From Owenia fusiformis (lineage: Eukaryota; Annelida; Polychaeta; Sabellida; Oweniidae), in assembly GCA_903813345.2 (NCBI GenBank), contig CAIIXF020000009.1, forward strand, positions 22,593,759 through 22,657,758: DNA of 64,000 bases. The letters are read 5' to 3'. Both the position numbers and the translations under genes were made by a program. Of this stretch, positions 1 through 18,931 are shown piece by piece. Each line of letters starts with the position of its first letter. Position 1 is the stretch's first letter. The notes under the pieces are model-generated. The model saw nothing but the letters and a program-made list of their open reading frames with translations, was not told the DNA's origin and did no database searches.

Positions 1-247
1 AAATAAATATTGAGCCAATTAACACAAAACACAATACCTTGGAAAATAATGGCTAATTTAAGTTAATTAGCTACAAGAGTTTACAATTTGACATAACTGT
101 TAATTAGCTCAATTGGATATATTATAATACCATCTCCAACTCATCTTCTTGGGCGAAAATAAGGCCATGCGCGATCTCTCGCGAGAGCCCAAAAGAAAAG
201 AAGATTAATTAGAAAGTAGTTAAATCATTTATTGATACACACAAATC

Positions 248-350
248 AATACATGAATACCAAATTATAAGAACATCATAGAAATGAACTAAAGTAAATC
301 CGCAAATTCTGAAATATGGAAGGACAAATTAATGTAATGTAATGTAAAAT
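248..350. repeat. Direct repeat copy 1 (partner at 2901-3000)
   Basis: About 100 bp beginning atcaatacatgaatacc recurs with few changes at 2901-3000. The two copies bracket the RT/RNase H/recombinase part of the DIRS-like element, so they may be remnants of its split direct repeats. Confidence 0.8.
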
Positions 351-2900
351 GCTGTCAATCTCAGGTAAGATAAAGGAATTAGAATTGAATGAAAATTTTT
401 GAATTCAGAAAGTGCGGGTTTATCTCAATTAAATTTCTAGTACATCATGAAGAAAAAACAGTAGCTACTTGAAATTTGCATGCTCGACACCTGTCTGAGC
501 AACTTTGGGGCTTTAATGAAAATTGCATACTCGACACCAGTCTGAGTTTATAAATGTCTACCTAATATATTTTTTAATGCATGTATGTATGTCATCTCCC
601 AATCTTTTGATAGTATAGTCATCAAGTCCAAGATTTGTGGCCCATGTAGCTCCGCCTATCCGCAAACTGTGGCATTTATAGAAGGTAGGATCACCTGACA
701 TTGAAGAAAGAGTTTGTGAAGAAAAATGTTAAATACAGAAGTATTCACTGGAGCATCTCTATAAATGAAAAGAGGACCTGATTAAAGGACCTTATGTTCA
801 GGTACAACTTCATATGTAATACTGGACAACAAGATGGTAATTGAGAATTAATTGATATCGTAGTAGGAGATGAGCTATGTTTAAAATGTGAAAAAGTAAT
901 AATGAAAAAGGCTTCATCGGGAGAGAATTTAATACTTTCTAACTGTAAGTTGTGTCCTGCGGAAGTACTTGTCAACTCACTACTTCTTAGTAAGCCAAAA
1001 GGCTGTAGATAACATAGCTCTGTACAAGACTTGAGCAAAAGGGTCAAAATCTACTTCAGAAGTTTTAGAAACCATTTGTTCTAACAAGGCTGTGTTGATT
1101 GGCAATCTAGTGTCTATGCTAGGATTTTGTTTACAAAAACCAGAAACTATTTGAGAGACTACATAAGAAGTAGTGGGATCCTTGAAATTGTTAATTGTGA
1201 AAATATGATAAAAATGATATACCAGACAGAACTGACTTGAATGAATTAGGGGGATAATTCTTTAAACGAAGATGTGCTGCAAAAAGGCTAGCAGAGGCTG
1301 GGGTTAGAGGAAATTCACCTATACCTGTCTGGGAGTTGAACTGTACTAATAAATCATATGACTTTCTGGTAGACGGGGCTTGGGCAGCTTGAAGTGCTTC
1401 TAAAAAGATAAAAAGTAACATAAATTGTTTCTAGATAAAGCGTCAGCAGCAGAATTAAGAATACCAGCAATGTGTTCACTTTGAACATGATATTGTTTAA
1501 GAGACATTTTAATATATAGGAAGTAAGAGTTGCATGGACGTTTGATTGCTGGTAGAAAATATAATTCGGTATGTTCACTACTGCTTCATTGTCAGAATGC
1601 AGGATAACTGTGTGTCCAGACATAAGTTTTGCCTATGTAAGTATAGCAGTAACAATAGGATATAATTCAAGAATATTGATGTCCAATTCTTTCCATTCTG
1701 ATGGCCATTCCCCTTTAAACCAAAGATTATTGCAAACGGCTCCATAGCCTATCGTAGTAGAAGCATCGGTAAAAGATGCAATTGTTCTCTTGTCTCTTGT
1801 TCTTCTGTAAGGAAAATAGATTTCCCATTAAAGGGAATTAGAAACTATTTCCACATTAATAAATCCTGCATAGATGGAGTGTTGATTAAGATTTTATAAT
1901 GTAGCTCCTTCATTTTTTAGATAGATGAATAAATATTGAAATAAATGATCTACCGAAAGGAATCACACAACAACAGTAGCTAAGGAATTCTATAGCAGAT
2001 AAAAGTTCTCTTTTTGAGACTTTCTTTGGTTTTGGCTTAATGGTAAAGGGGTTGATGTTACATAAAGTGTCAATGATTGTTTTGCCATTTCCATGAGCAA
2101 ACAAGCTTCTAATAGTCTTACACAAGAAGCAACCTTTTCCTAAATGTTTTATAATATCTATGGCTTGTTGTACGGTTGCATATTTAACTGTAGAAGTTTC
2201 GTCTGGGATAGTATCATTATGGATTGGCCTCTGGGATGTGATAAGTTGTGAATAACACAGAATTCACCTGGAGATTTTTAGGAACGAGAAATAAGGGTGA
2301 AATAATATCAAATGGTGGCTGGTCAAAAGGTCCAAGTATTCTACCAGCTTTAAGCTCTTTGTTTAATTTTTTGAGAGCTTCTGGGTTCTTAGATATGATG
2401 ACAAATTATCATGAGTAATGTTGTAATGTTCTGGCGAATCAGAGTGAGGAAATTTAAATCCGTACTAGAAACCATGAACTGTTTCTTCTTGATGTTCATA
2501 GCCTTCAAGCCAATATCTGAGTCTTTCAGGTTTAACTGGAGTAACAACTTGTGTTGACATAAGTTCACTCGAAGGGTTTTTTGGAGTCTCCAGTACCTGA
2601 GCGCTTTTGTTGGGGAATTGGGCTTGCCTGCCGTTGTTGCGGGAGTAACATTTTGCAAGTTGGGCAGGTGTGGTTAAAGGGACAAGGGGATATATATTTC
2701 AAGAGGTGAGGGGTTTGATCATGAAAACTTTGGGTATAGACAGCAATAAATATACTGAATGCTCGGACCCATTCTGGAAATGAAAGGATTTTTCCTTCTT
2801 TGAAGGGTTTAAATTCAAATGTTTTGATTCAAAAGAATTGTCAGATTACATCTCACAAAGGACATAATCATTGTTTTTGTATTCTTCAATACAATCATGA

Positions 2901-3000
2901 ATCAATACATGAATACCAAAATATAAGAACATCATAGAAATGAATTAAAGTAAATCCGCAAAATCTGAAATATGGACAAATTAATGTAATGTAATATGTT
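2901..3000. repeat. Direct repeat copy 2 (partner at 248-350)
   Basis: Second copy of the repeat at 248-350. It lies between the gag-like reading frame, which ends with a stop here, and the RT part of the element. Confidence 0.8.
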
Positions 3001-3510
3001 GAAAACTGGGAATTGGATTCATTGAAGCTACTGACACCTGTCCTTGTAGCATGGCATTTGTGTTGGGAATTAATCCATAAGCTGTAGAGACGGGTTGGGA
3101 ATTATGAAAAGCTGAAAGGTTAGTAGAAACTGGAGGGATGAAAGGGTAGGGTTGGATATTAGCGCTTGATGCAAAAGATGGAATAGGGCGAGTAATAGAT
3201 GCTGTGGGTCTATTTAGAGAGAATGAAATGTTGGGTTGGAATGGAAGATGTAGTGGAATAAGAAGGGAAAGGGGATAAGGGAAAAGTTGTTGTAAAGTTG
3301 CCTCTTATTAAAGTGGGCATAGACTTGGCTGCAGTCAGGGTATTAGAAGTGTGATACTCTTCTATAGCAATACTTGGGTTAGGTCCTTCAGTTTCAGACA
3401 TTTGCAGTGAAATAATTAGTAGTTATATAGAGGGTAAGCAACTTCAAGACATAAAAACATATAGATAAATATAAATAGAAGCACATGCTCCATGTTAGAT
3501 GTAAATAAAT

Positions 3511-4185
3511 ATGATGCCCATAAGGCTAATCATAATAAATATGATTTAGAATACACTGCATAAATAAATGCATATGATATATAAAGATTATGAATTATCA
3601 TTATATAAATATGATGCCCATAAGGCTAATCATAATAAATATGATTTAGAATACACTGCATAAATAAATGCATATGATATAAAAAGATTATGAATTATCA
3701 TAATATAAATATGATGCCCATAAGGCTAATCATAATAAATATGATTTAGAATACACTGCATAAATAAATGCATATGATATATAAAAAATGAAATATCATA
3801 ATATAAATATGATAACCTTTAAGAATAAAGGTAAAGTATACAATGCATGAATAAATGCATATGATATATAAAATAATATGAATTATCATAATATGAATAT
3901 GATAACCTTTAAGAATAAAGGTAAAGTATACAATGCATGAATAAATGCATATGATATATAAAATAATATGAATTATCATAATATAAATATGATAACCTTT
4001 AAGAATAAAGGTAAAGTATACAATGCATGAATAAATGCATATGAAATATAAAATAATATGAATTTTATCATAATATAAATATGATAACATATCATGTCTA
4101 AAGGTATAGTATACACTGCATGAATAAATGCAGATGATATACAAAATAATATATAATTATCATAATATAAATATGATAAAATAAA
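3511..4185. repeat. Tandem repeat, about 90-100 bp units, inside the DIRS-like element
   Basis: Units begin at 3511, 3611 and 3711 (100-bp period, starting atgatgcccataagg) and then shift to about 90-bp units at 3809, 3899, 3989 and 4081 (starting atgataacc). It separates the SGNH part from the gag-like part. The open frame across it is only a by-product of the repeat. Confidence 0.9.
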
Positions 4186-5039
4186 AGTAAACAGGAAACT
4201 AAATTTCCTAATATAAGTATAGTACTTATGAAGGATAACTAAGTGAATAAACTATTGTGAAAAGTTAACGACTCTCTGGCTTATGTTTGGTTAGAGAAGA
4301 GTAGCCGTCTCTTCTAATGTTAAGTCTAATTATTATTACCTAATAAATGTAATCAAGAAATCTCAGGACTGCGCCTTTCCAGGACTTGACGAAACGCTTT
4401 TCCCCTTTGCATTGAGATGTATGGGATCGTAGGAGTCATCTATCAAATTTGACCATTGATTCTATATTGGGTGGTATGTGGGTGATGTAGGAACAAAAGT
4501 CTATTGCCCTTATGATGATGAATATCATTTAACAATTTGAAATTGGTAGATAAAATATTGAATTATATTGAATGCATTCTGAAGCAGTATTGATCGAGGA
4601 TTTGAAAGGATGCCATGAGCGTTGAAATAGTTCTCCAATATAAAAGGCTTTTAATGAAGGATGTATATCTAAGTATTGTTCAGCCAAAGTGATGAGATTT
4701 TTTTTTTTGCAACAAAGGTAGATGATCTATGAACCAGATCATTTTCTCCTAGCTGTAATATAGCCATATCTGGATAGGGATTTTTATATTTTACATCATC
4801 TTGAAATAGTTTAATTGTATATACAATGGTGGTATTATAGTTAACTATGTCTTCCTTTAATTTAAAGTCAAATTGGTTAGATTCTTCTATTTTCCGAACA
4901 AAACTGTGGCCTATAATGCTGACCCTAATAACATTAGGCATCTCTAATTGTCTTGTATAATGGGAGAAGAAAGGTAAGGATATTATTGACTCCTGTCTTA
5001 TCCTCAGAGTAAAGTTTATTATGTGCAATAAGGTGTCAG

Positions 5040-6342
5040 AAATATAGAAGAAAAGGAATAATTATAGCTCTCTCAAGAGATAAATATATATCAAGTAATA
5101 AAATGATATCTGTACCTTAATGGTACTATGAATAATCCCAATAACAACCAGAAATCTCTGGAATGGGATAATAAATAGAAAAGATATATTTATTTAATAG
5201 CCTACAAGGTTACTTACACTCGTAAATAAATGAAATATCTATCATTAGATTGGATGGAGTCTATTGAACGTACATGTAACTTGAGGACATGTATGTGACT
5301 TACTTAGGTCCAAACCTTCTCTATATTCCGGCTTTGAGTAGAAAAATTAGCTGCCTTGGTGTTGTAAATATTGTAAATCAATGTGTCACACGCACAGGAA
5401 ATACGGCATAATAATATGAAATATACCTTTATGTATAGATTTGAGAAACATCAGCACACATCTCCGTCTGAATCTATTGTTATATTTGATTTCTTTAAGC
5501 GAGAATAATTTCAAAGTTTCCTACATTATTCACGTCTGGAACCGGAAGCCATTTTTAGCTACAGCGAGAAAATTTAACCGTGTGTCACTCCGAAAAGAAA
5601 TTTTGAAATATCTAAAACCAGACAAGCAACGCTTCATCCTAAATATAATTAATATAAAATGATTTCTAGGTGCCTGTAGCAATTTTTACATACGAAATAC
5701 GAGTACATACCAAATAAATGAAGTTACATCTAGCTGTAAGGTAGAGACTCGAGTAATATGTGACGTGTCCATATTCATCAATAAATTAATTCTTTTGTAT
5801 AAATTCAAGTTTTAAACCATATGTACGAGATATCAATTGAATACTTCAAACATAAAACTACAAAGTCATAAAGACAAAAAATAAAACGTGTTTGAAATTT
5901 TTTGAACTTTTTTAAACTGACGTTTTTTGTGTGAAATATTACGATAAAATTTTCACAAAACGATTCAGCGATAGATAAATGTATATACAAGAGATAAATG
6001 TCGATAAAAAGAATCGAAATGTATAACTTACATTGATGTTAATGGATTTTGTACGCACCTAGGGAGAAAACCCTCCAACTACAATCCTATCGATATCTCG
6101 TCTAAAGTCTCATCTCGTACTCTCGAGATCTGAAGCTTGATGTTTCGTTCAGTGTAACTTACCAGAAACATTTACCTGGGATAACCGGGGAATGGTCTTC
6201 TTAGGGCTTGTTCATACCTAAACCTTAACCGACTCTCACATTGCCATAAATGAAATTATTGTCAATAATTTGAATTTGGAAGTGGTGACATTTTGTCATT
6301 TAAATGCCTAAAAGTACACATTTAACAAGTTATTGGTAAACA
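5040..6342. other. No recognisable gene
   Basis: AT-rich sequence with only short, unconvincing open frames on both strands. A missing last GGT exon would have to lie here or further left; a possible acceptor/donor pair near 6130-6060 (-) gives no family match. Confidence 0.4.
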
Positions 6343-9300
6343 CTATACCACATTGAAATCCTGTTCATGCCTCAGTTTGTATGGATACAAAGTGTTTGTT
6401 ATCCTTGGTTTGTTAATTGCAAAAGCTACATCTTCCCCCAGCCAGAACATTCCAGTTAAAACCTGCAAAAACGTTCATGCCCTGTTACTTTTTACAAGCC
6501 AAGAAATTCTTTTTTAATGTTTGATGTTTTATTTTTTGTACTGGAGTCTATTGATGGTGCAAGTAAAGGTTATTTATGAATCAAAAAAACACTTTGGGTT
6601 ATGAAGGATCAGAGTTATGGATATGAGAAAAGGCAATAATTATATATGTTTATTCATTGAATGATGAAAACTAATGTTTCCTACCTGTAGAAGAGCGTTC
6701 GTTATATGTATACCTCCTGCAGCCCCTATGACAATTCTCACCTCTCCGGCATCATCTACAAATATAGATGGCGATTGGGAGGATTGAGGTCTCTTGGATG
6801 GTCCTACCAGATTAGCATCGGTATTCTGTAATGAGTGCTTAAATATTAAATATTCTAACAAGTATAGTATTTTTGTCTGGATGCCTGTGGAAACTCACGC
6901 ACCTTTTTGAGATAGTAAAACGCCACCTTTAAGATTGATTGAATGATACTGAGACTGTATACTTCATTTTATATTTCAAATCCAAATATATTTTCAACTT
7001 CAAAATTCATTTGGTAAGTGTTTTAGGTCATGATTAAATATTTGTTTCTTTGTTTTTTCTTTCTCATTTTTCTATTAGTATCTGTATTAGTACCTGTTAC
7101 CTTATATCTGGCAGAAACTGTAGAATATGTGAAGTCATTCATTTGATTGTTGAATATTATTCCTGTTGCCCTAGATCTGTGAAATGAGCCCAACCTGTCA
7201 GAAATCCAAAAAAATGTGTATTTACAAACATTCAATACATGTCATAATCATATGTTTTTTCACTGACAATGGATTGATTTACAAACATTCAATGCATATC
7301 AAAATCATATGTCTTTTTTTTATACCACAATGGATTGATTTACAAACATTCTACATAAATTGATATCTTACGGTGAATTGATCGAGGAAGTTACCGAGAC
7401 TGCATCACCATTACCAGCCAATACAGATATATGTAGGGTGCCTTTGTCTTGTTTTGACAGCCTCTTTGTGTAGTATTTAAAGTTACTGGCAGGATGTGTA
7501 CAGTTAAGGATCTTGTTCATTATATTTTGTATGTACGCATCATTGCTCATATTTCTGAGGACCTATAATTAAGCAAATAATTAACAGACAGGGAATTCAT
7601 ATCTTTGTTTTGATTTAGCCTGAAGGACATTTACTTTTACATCCATTTTCTTGTCTTCAATGTACTGGTATAATTGTACAATCTATATGTAGATTTTGTA
7701 GTTTATTTGATTTGACCTGAAGGACTTTTACATACATTTTCCAAATGGTCCAAATTTCAAGTTTTCTCAGGTCATTCATTATTCATAGTGATATTGAAAT
7801 ATTTAATGGTTGGATTTTCTTGTATGTTTTTGTCATTCTTTGGGGTTGGTATAATCAATATGTTTACCCTAATGATATTGTAAAAATGATATATGGACTT
7901 TCATTTCCTATACACTGTATATAGTATTATATATGACTTACATGTTTCACATCTGTATCACCAAGTTTCATCCGATGTGCAACACCATATTTCATCACTT
8001 CAGTCATCTTATGAACCACATTAGCTTTAGACAAGAAACTATGTGTATCTTTTTCTGACAGCCTGAAACCTAGCATGTCATGAAATCAACTTTGGGTTTA
8101 GAGGATTATCATAAAGGTTTTAGAAATGACTAGATTGACTCAATTCTATTTTACAACATAAAAAAGAAATACTGATTTCTCAGTTGTCATGGGGTATACA
8201 GAAGAAATGTTACTTTACACTAAATTACTTTCTTGAAATTGTCGCCAACATTGTGCAATTGTGTGCAAGCAGATTGGACATACTGGAACTTGATACATTC
8301 TTTTTACAAACTTCATGGATATGCTTGGATGGGAAGGTGCCTTTTCAAAATTTTTAATTGACCAATGATCTGGTCTGTTTGCAGAAATGACATTTTTGGA
8401 ACTAGTTTAGGACTAGGCCATAGACTACATGTAGCTTTGGACAACTTTAGATTTTCATGTGGGTTCTTAGTTACTACATTTAATATAGTTTCTTTAACTT
8501 CTTAAGTGGCGATAAGCCATCAAATCCACTCAAATACAAAATCAAAACATAAGTGTACCTTCCATGAGCTTTAACATGAAGCCTATTGCTGGTCCACCCC
8601 CAGGGGTAGTGGGAGCATACATTGTTAAGTTTCCCAGTCTCGTTTTAAATGGCTCCCTTATCTTAACTTGATATTTTGTGAAGTCTTTCCTGTGGAAAAC
8701 CTTTTTTGGGGCAAACTTGGTTTTTTTCAATGAATTCAGTTCAGCTATGACTGTGTCTGTGAGACTGCCATTGTAGAACTCTTGTGGGCCACTCTTGGCT
8801 ATGATCTCCATTGTTTTAGCTAGTGTTGGCATGTATAGAATATCACCTTGTTGCTTCGCTGTTCCATCAGCCTTGCAAAACACTTCACTGGAAAGTAACC
8901 CCAACTTCCAATGGTGTTACACCATTAAAGGAATATTCCTGGCCAGACCATTTCTCTCCTAATATGGTAGCTCACATAACCATATATATACTTTCCATAT
9001 TTAGCAAGACAGGGAAAAATGTTTTGATATGGTGAATGTTGATCACTTGAAAATGTAGTGCCGAATTCCAGTAGGCTGCCATCTTTTAATATTTCACTCA
9101 GGAAGTGATGTCATCGACTCTCAACTTTGCGTATAACACTATAAGGGAGCTATTAAGAATTACAAAACCAGCTAATATTCTTTTTCAATTTTGTCTATGA
9201 TTTAATCCTTCTAAAAGTCTCTTCTTTTATTCTAAGCTGACAAGCTCTGATCATATTTTTGCGCATAAAGTAAGGATCACTCGTCTAGAAGTGATATTGT

Positions 9301-11094
9301 GCTATTTTCCTATACTGTTATATGCAAGGTCATGAAAGTTGAGAGTCGATGACATCACTTCCTGAGTAAAATCTTAAAAGATGGCAGCTTACTGGAAATG
9401 AGCACTACATTTTTAAATTATCAATATTGACTATATTAAAACATATCCCCATGTTTTGCTAAATATGGAAAGTATATATATGATTATAGCTATCACATCA
9501 GGATAGAAAAGGTTTGGCCAGGAATGTTCCTTTAAGCAGGTATTAAAATACTTTAGATTTAAAAGGTGATATCAAAATATGGTACACTGGCAGAAATTGG
9601 TTTTCCATTTATATCTAGCAACAGGCAGCTGGTCCTATGTATAGAAGCATATACTCTAATTAATCAGAGTCTCAAAATCAATTTTAGAAAGCCTATGGAT
9701 GACTGAGTAATTGATGGATGCTTTAAAATTTTATTTAGGAGCCCCTCAACATGCAGCAGGTGGGGAGGTAGAGTGAAATAAAGATTTCAGACCTACTGAT
9801 AAAAAATTCTATGCAGGCTTGGATAGATTGAAACTAACTAACTCATGCCTATATATGTCACTGCCTCTTGGAGCATAAGCTAAATAAACCACCTACCACA
9901 GTGACTCATCCTTTGTGAGGTCCTTCTTGTTCATATTCCACCATGACAGAGCCTTGGCAGTGAACCGGGGCATTGTGAAACCATATTTGGCTAGTCTTAT
10001 AGTAGGTTGAAAGAGGGTTATCCAGGGCAGTCGACCATGTCTCTGATGGGCTGACCAGTACCCAGCTAACTCTCCTGGTACTCCTATAGATAGCGCACCT
10101 AATCGGAAATGAACCAAATGAAGAAGCATATATTGAAAGTTCTAGCAGTCGTAATGAGTGGTATTGAATACATGTACCTAGTTATACAAAAACGAATACT
10201 CTCCACATCTGAATTCATTATGGATGTCAGATTTTCACCTTACTGGAAGGATCTTCTTCATGAACAAGATAATTACATGAATCTTATCTTACCCATTTTC
10301 CTATAGTTCCTGTAATGTTTAGATTCAAGTTGTTTCATGTTTTCGAACTTTGTTGACCTTGGTGAAACTTCTCTTGCATCAATGTGTTCTGCTCTCTTGG
10401 TGATATGGTCATACACAACCATGTTGAAGCCTGGTCAAATATTATACATATATATAATTTAATTGTTTTTGACCATTTGTTTTGTATATAAAGTTTCATA
10501 TCAGATTGATTTTTAATACAAGCCATCTTTACTCTATAAGGCATTGCATTGTTGCTATCTTACCTCCCCCTATCCCCATGGCATGAGGCATCTTTACACC
10601 AAGGCACAACATGGTTGCTATGGTAGCATCTACTGCAGAACCGCCCACCACGTTTAATATGTCACTAGTAACAAACAAAATATCGAGTAATGTCTCCAAT
10701 GCTAGTATTTTCACTGACAAACTGCGATGAGTTTTAAGATTGTTCAATGATTAGTATTATATTTCAATGTTCATTTGATAGAATATTTATTATTACAAAT
10801 CTAGTATTACCATTATATTGAAGGACTTAAATTCATACATTCCATCAAATTCATGCATTAATTCACAATATTCTCATTCATCATCTTTTAAATGGAAGAA
10901 ATGAAGTAAGGAGAAACTTTAAAACTTTATTAAAATTTTTACCTCCCAATTGCCTCACATTCTGCATCTGCAGCAGCCAGGACTCCTTGCCTCCCATTAT
11001 TACTGGATAGAAACCTTGTAATAAAATAGGAACTTGAGACAGAGCACAAGAGGACAAATGTTGCCAGTGTGTATGGTCCCCGTTTAAAATCCAT
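6343..11094 (-). CDS. GGT: Gamma-glutamyltransferase (glutathione hydrolase), 10 exons
   Basis: Exons (transcript order): 11094-10943, 10664-10564, 10430-10293, 10098-9897, 8887-8559, 8069-7942, 7562-7372, 7194-7101, 6825-6685, 6462-6343. All junctions are GT-AG and phases agree, giving about 531 aa. The N-terminus has a short cytosolic start and a hydrophobic signal-anchor (residues about 8-27). Family blocks follow: GGSAVDATIA, PHAMGIGGG, GALSIGVPGELAGYW, then the autoprocessing/catalytic Thr at about residue 392 in KGTLHISV, NNQMNDF, SSQSPS and GAAGG. The enzyme cleaves gamma-glutamyl bonds of extracellular glutathione and self-cleaves into two subunits. The last exon stops soon after the IxNxLYP block, about 45 residues earlier than usual, so a further exon after a donor near 6346 may be missing. 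Large intron 4 carries a TTAA MITE. The nearest known relatives are the GGT1/GGT5 type. Confidence 0.92.
8925..9535. mobile_element. TTAA-flanked foldback MITE in GGT intron 4
   Basis: Terminal inverted repeats of about 200 bp start AGGAATATTCCTGG at 8929 and end CCAGGAATGTTCCT at 9531. Both ends are flanked by TTAA (8925-8928 and 9532-9535), the target duplication typical of piggyBac-type elements. No transposase is present. Confidence 0.88.
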
Positions 11095-11418
11095 GTGAAA
11101 TTGATAAGTCTAAACTTTGAATATTTCAGTCAAATATTGTCAAATGGAGAGTTATCCTCATATTAACCTAATACAAGATCAGATAGACACATGTTTCAGA
11201 CAATATTTAGGATATTTAATATTTTGTTTACTTCTGCAGGTGGCTATACTAATAATTGTGATAAATATATAGTAGACTGGATATGATATATCACACATGT
11301 AATTATAATTAGTATCAGTTTCAAATATGGATATCAATAAATGAAATTCTAACAAGGTTAATTTAATTTGGAGTCCACTCATCAAAGAGTTCAACTTTTT
11401 GTTTCTACTGACATGCTA

Positions 11419-11690
11419 GGGCAAAGGGCTATAATGTTGATGCCATTTCGTTTAAATTTGGGGTAACTTTGATATATGGGGAATCTTCGACACCTTGTTG
11501 TTTATTTGCTCTAATTTCCAATTTGGGGGAAGCCATATTTTTCTTCTCACATGGACAAGGATCTCACAGGATTTTTTTCAAAATCAAACAATGGAGGAAA
11601 ACACAAATTCTAATTTCTAAGTAAGTGTCGAAGAAACCCTATTTCTCATGTCGACATTACCCCATATGTCGAGGTAACACCCCTTTGCAC
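11419..11690. mobile_element. Tc1/mariner-type MITE, copy 1 of a family
   Basis: About 270 bp, flanked by TA, with GGGC.AAAGGG-type termini. Homologous along its length to 55378-55638, including the repeated 'gtcgaagttaccc' style motifs. It lies between the GGT start and the first visible SEC14L exon. Confidence 0.75.
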
Positions 11691-11950
11691 TAGAAAGTTG
11701 AAAAATGAATTAAGAAACATGATTTCCTGTTCCATGATCTGTAGATGTGTTTTGACATTATGATGGTATATATAATATGAATTAAAATACATACATGTGC
11801 AGTTTAATACAAAATATATATTATAATCTTGTTACACTGTCTGACCTCAAGGTTGATGATATACAGAAATTTGGATAAAACCACAATATTTAAAGAATTA
11901 TTTGTGATATATGCACTGTATTCGTGATATATGATGTTCTGTTTTTCTAG

Positions 11951-17344
<5,394 letters not shown>

Positions 17345-17668
17345 CAACCAATGACTCCAGACTCGGGCATCATACATGACAAATTCAGCACTCGGTCTGG
17401 AGAGAGAGACTTTTATAAGAAAGACTCTACGAAAACAAGAGAAAGTGACCATAGAAGAAGAGATAGTGACTCATTGAGGGAATCTAGAGAGCGAGACTCA
17501 GTGACTCCTTGCAGAGATACAGAAAGTCAGCTAAGAGAAAAGGATGTCAGTAACACTAATAACCCAAATTCCTTGGGAAAAAATTCAGAAAACAGGAAAA
17601 AAGATGTTAAGAAAAAAAGAGGATCAAGACGACTTATAACAAATCTTGACCTTGGAGAGGGGTCATAG
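17345..17668 (+). other. In-frame open extension after the SEC14L TGA
   Basis: Directly after the TGA at 17342-17344, the same frame stays open for 107 codons to a TAG at 17668. The translation is very charged (Arg/Asp/Ser/Lys rich, for example RRDSDSLRESRERD) and includes an ATG at 17351. Vertebrate SEC14L1 ends at the equivalent of the TGA. It could be stop-codon readthrough, an alternative ending through the possible donor CCAG|GTGACA, or just 3' UTR. Confidence 0.45.
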
Positions 17669-18890
17669 CACATCTTTGTGGTCTCCATAGAAACTAAACC
17701 AAAACAATAATACAGCTTATAATCTGGACGTTAGAGTAGAACACAATAACAGTAAGTACTAGTACTGTATTAATGCTACATGACATTAGATTAAAGCAGT
17801 ACTGGGAGATGCAAGGGGAATGTATCCTTACCAATGATAACTTATTGATAACAATGGATATATCCAGATCAGTATTGTACCTTACTTGGCAAGTGCAATG
17901 TTCTTTTGAATATACAGTACAAGGTGCATCATAAAGGTTAAAAACCAACGGGTCATAATTGAATTAGGAACCAATGTTATATGATATACCTATAGAATTA
18001 GAGAGCCAAAGTAACTGACTTTGGGCCTGTGGAGTGCTTATGACACACTCTGGTATAGAAGACATATCTAAACTCCAGGTATCTGTAGGAATCTGAAATG
18101 TTTCAGTGAACATTTTATTCATAATTAAATGGAAACCTTCAAATTAATGGCTTTTACAGATCACATATCCAATGTACTCAGTGTCATAAGTTTTTTACAC
18201 AAGGTCACTATTATTTATTTTCGGAGATCTTAATAACTTGTTGCCATTCACGGAATTTTTAAGCACCTGGCAAAGATTTGATCTAAAAATTTGATAAGGT
18301 GGAAAAAATCTATGAACTAAACAGCTAAATCATGAAAAACAACTTTGTGTACTTTCACTCATGACACGCTAAAAATTACTTTTACTTCACTGTCAGTTTT
18401 AAATGAACTGACGTAACTGTTTCTGTTGCATTCTGTATTTTAATTAATCACGTGACATGCCAAAAGTAACAGCTCCTGTCAAATATACTCATAAAATTAG
18501 CCTTTCTCTGATGTCTGCTGATGAGTTAATACTCGTCCAAATCACATGATATTAAAACATTGCAGACCACATATTTCTCTATTTATCAATACTCTTCATA
18601 TATTCAGATTCAGATCTATTCAATTTTTAATTTCTATTTTAAATATCATGCATACAACAGCTAAAGACTTAAATAAGTCATTTCCTTAAGATGAAATAGC
18701 TTATGAATCTCTATTTCAAGACACTGATAGTTCGATTAACTTGAAAAAATAATTGGGAACTATTTTTCTTCATATTTTATTAGTACTTTTACTCAAGCAT
18801 AATTTTATACCATTGATGAAAATGATATTGTAAGATGCTCATTTTAAAGTGCCCGATAAACTATAAAATGCGCATGCGTCCAGGTGTTGA
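17669..18890. other. Intergenic, nothing recognised
   Basis: AT-rich; 3' UTR of SEC14L is expected at the left. No coding signal or long repeat was seen. Confidence 0.5.
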
Positions 18891-18895
18891 TAAAC

Positions 18896-18931
18896 TATAA
18901 ATAGCGAAAATCCAGGGTTTGTCACCACAAG
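18896..18931 (+). promoter_or_regulatory. Possible TATA box and first-exon donor of an unseen + transcript
   Basis: TATAAATAG at 18896-18904 is followed about 28 bp later by ACAAG|GTAAGC (donor at 18932). The spacing suits a TATA promoter with a short first exon, but no downstream exon was identified. Confidence 0.2.

Larger units (their letters stand above)
590..5030 (-). mobile_element. Degenerate DIRS/Ngaro-like tyrosine-recombinase retrotransposon
   Basis: Read on the minus strand, pieces of a DIRS-order element appear. An SGNH-hydrolase-like part (about 4960-4400) has a GHSFV block, a GENDL block and, in another frame, DPIHLNAKG with the catalytic-type His. A Pro/Ser-rich gag-like stretch lies at 3401-3000. 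RT fragments lie at 2860-1910, an RNase H fragment with HSDNEAVV near 1600, and a tyrosine recombinase at about 1420-590. The recombinase keeps LLRSSEL (catalytic Arg region) and HSLRIGG (HxxR motif, 661-672). Frames are broken by many shifts and stops, so this is a fossil. DIRS and Ngaro elements integrate with a tyrosine recombinase, and some carry SGNH domains. Element ends were not resolved. Confidence 0.75.

Noticed and set aside
3746-4144. 132-codon open frame (-)
   Set aside because: It is a by-product of the 90-bp tandem repeat; its translation is itself a repeat.
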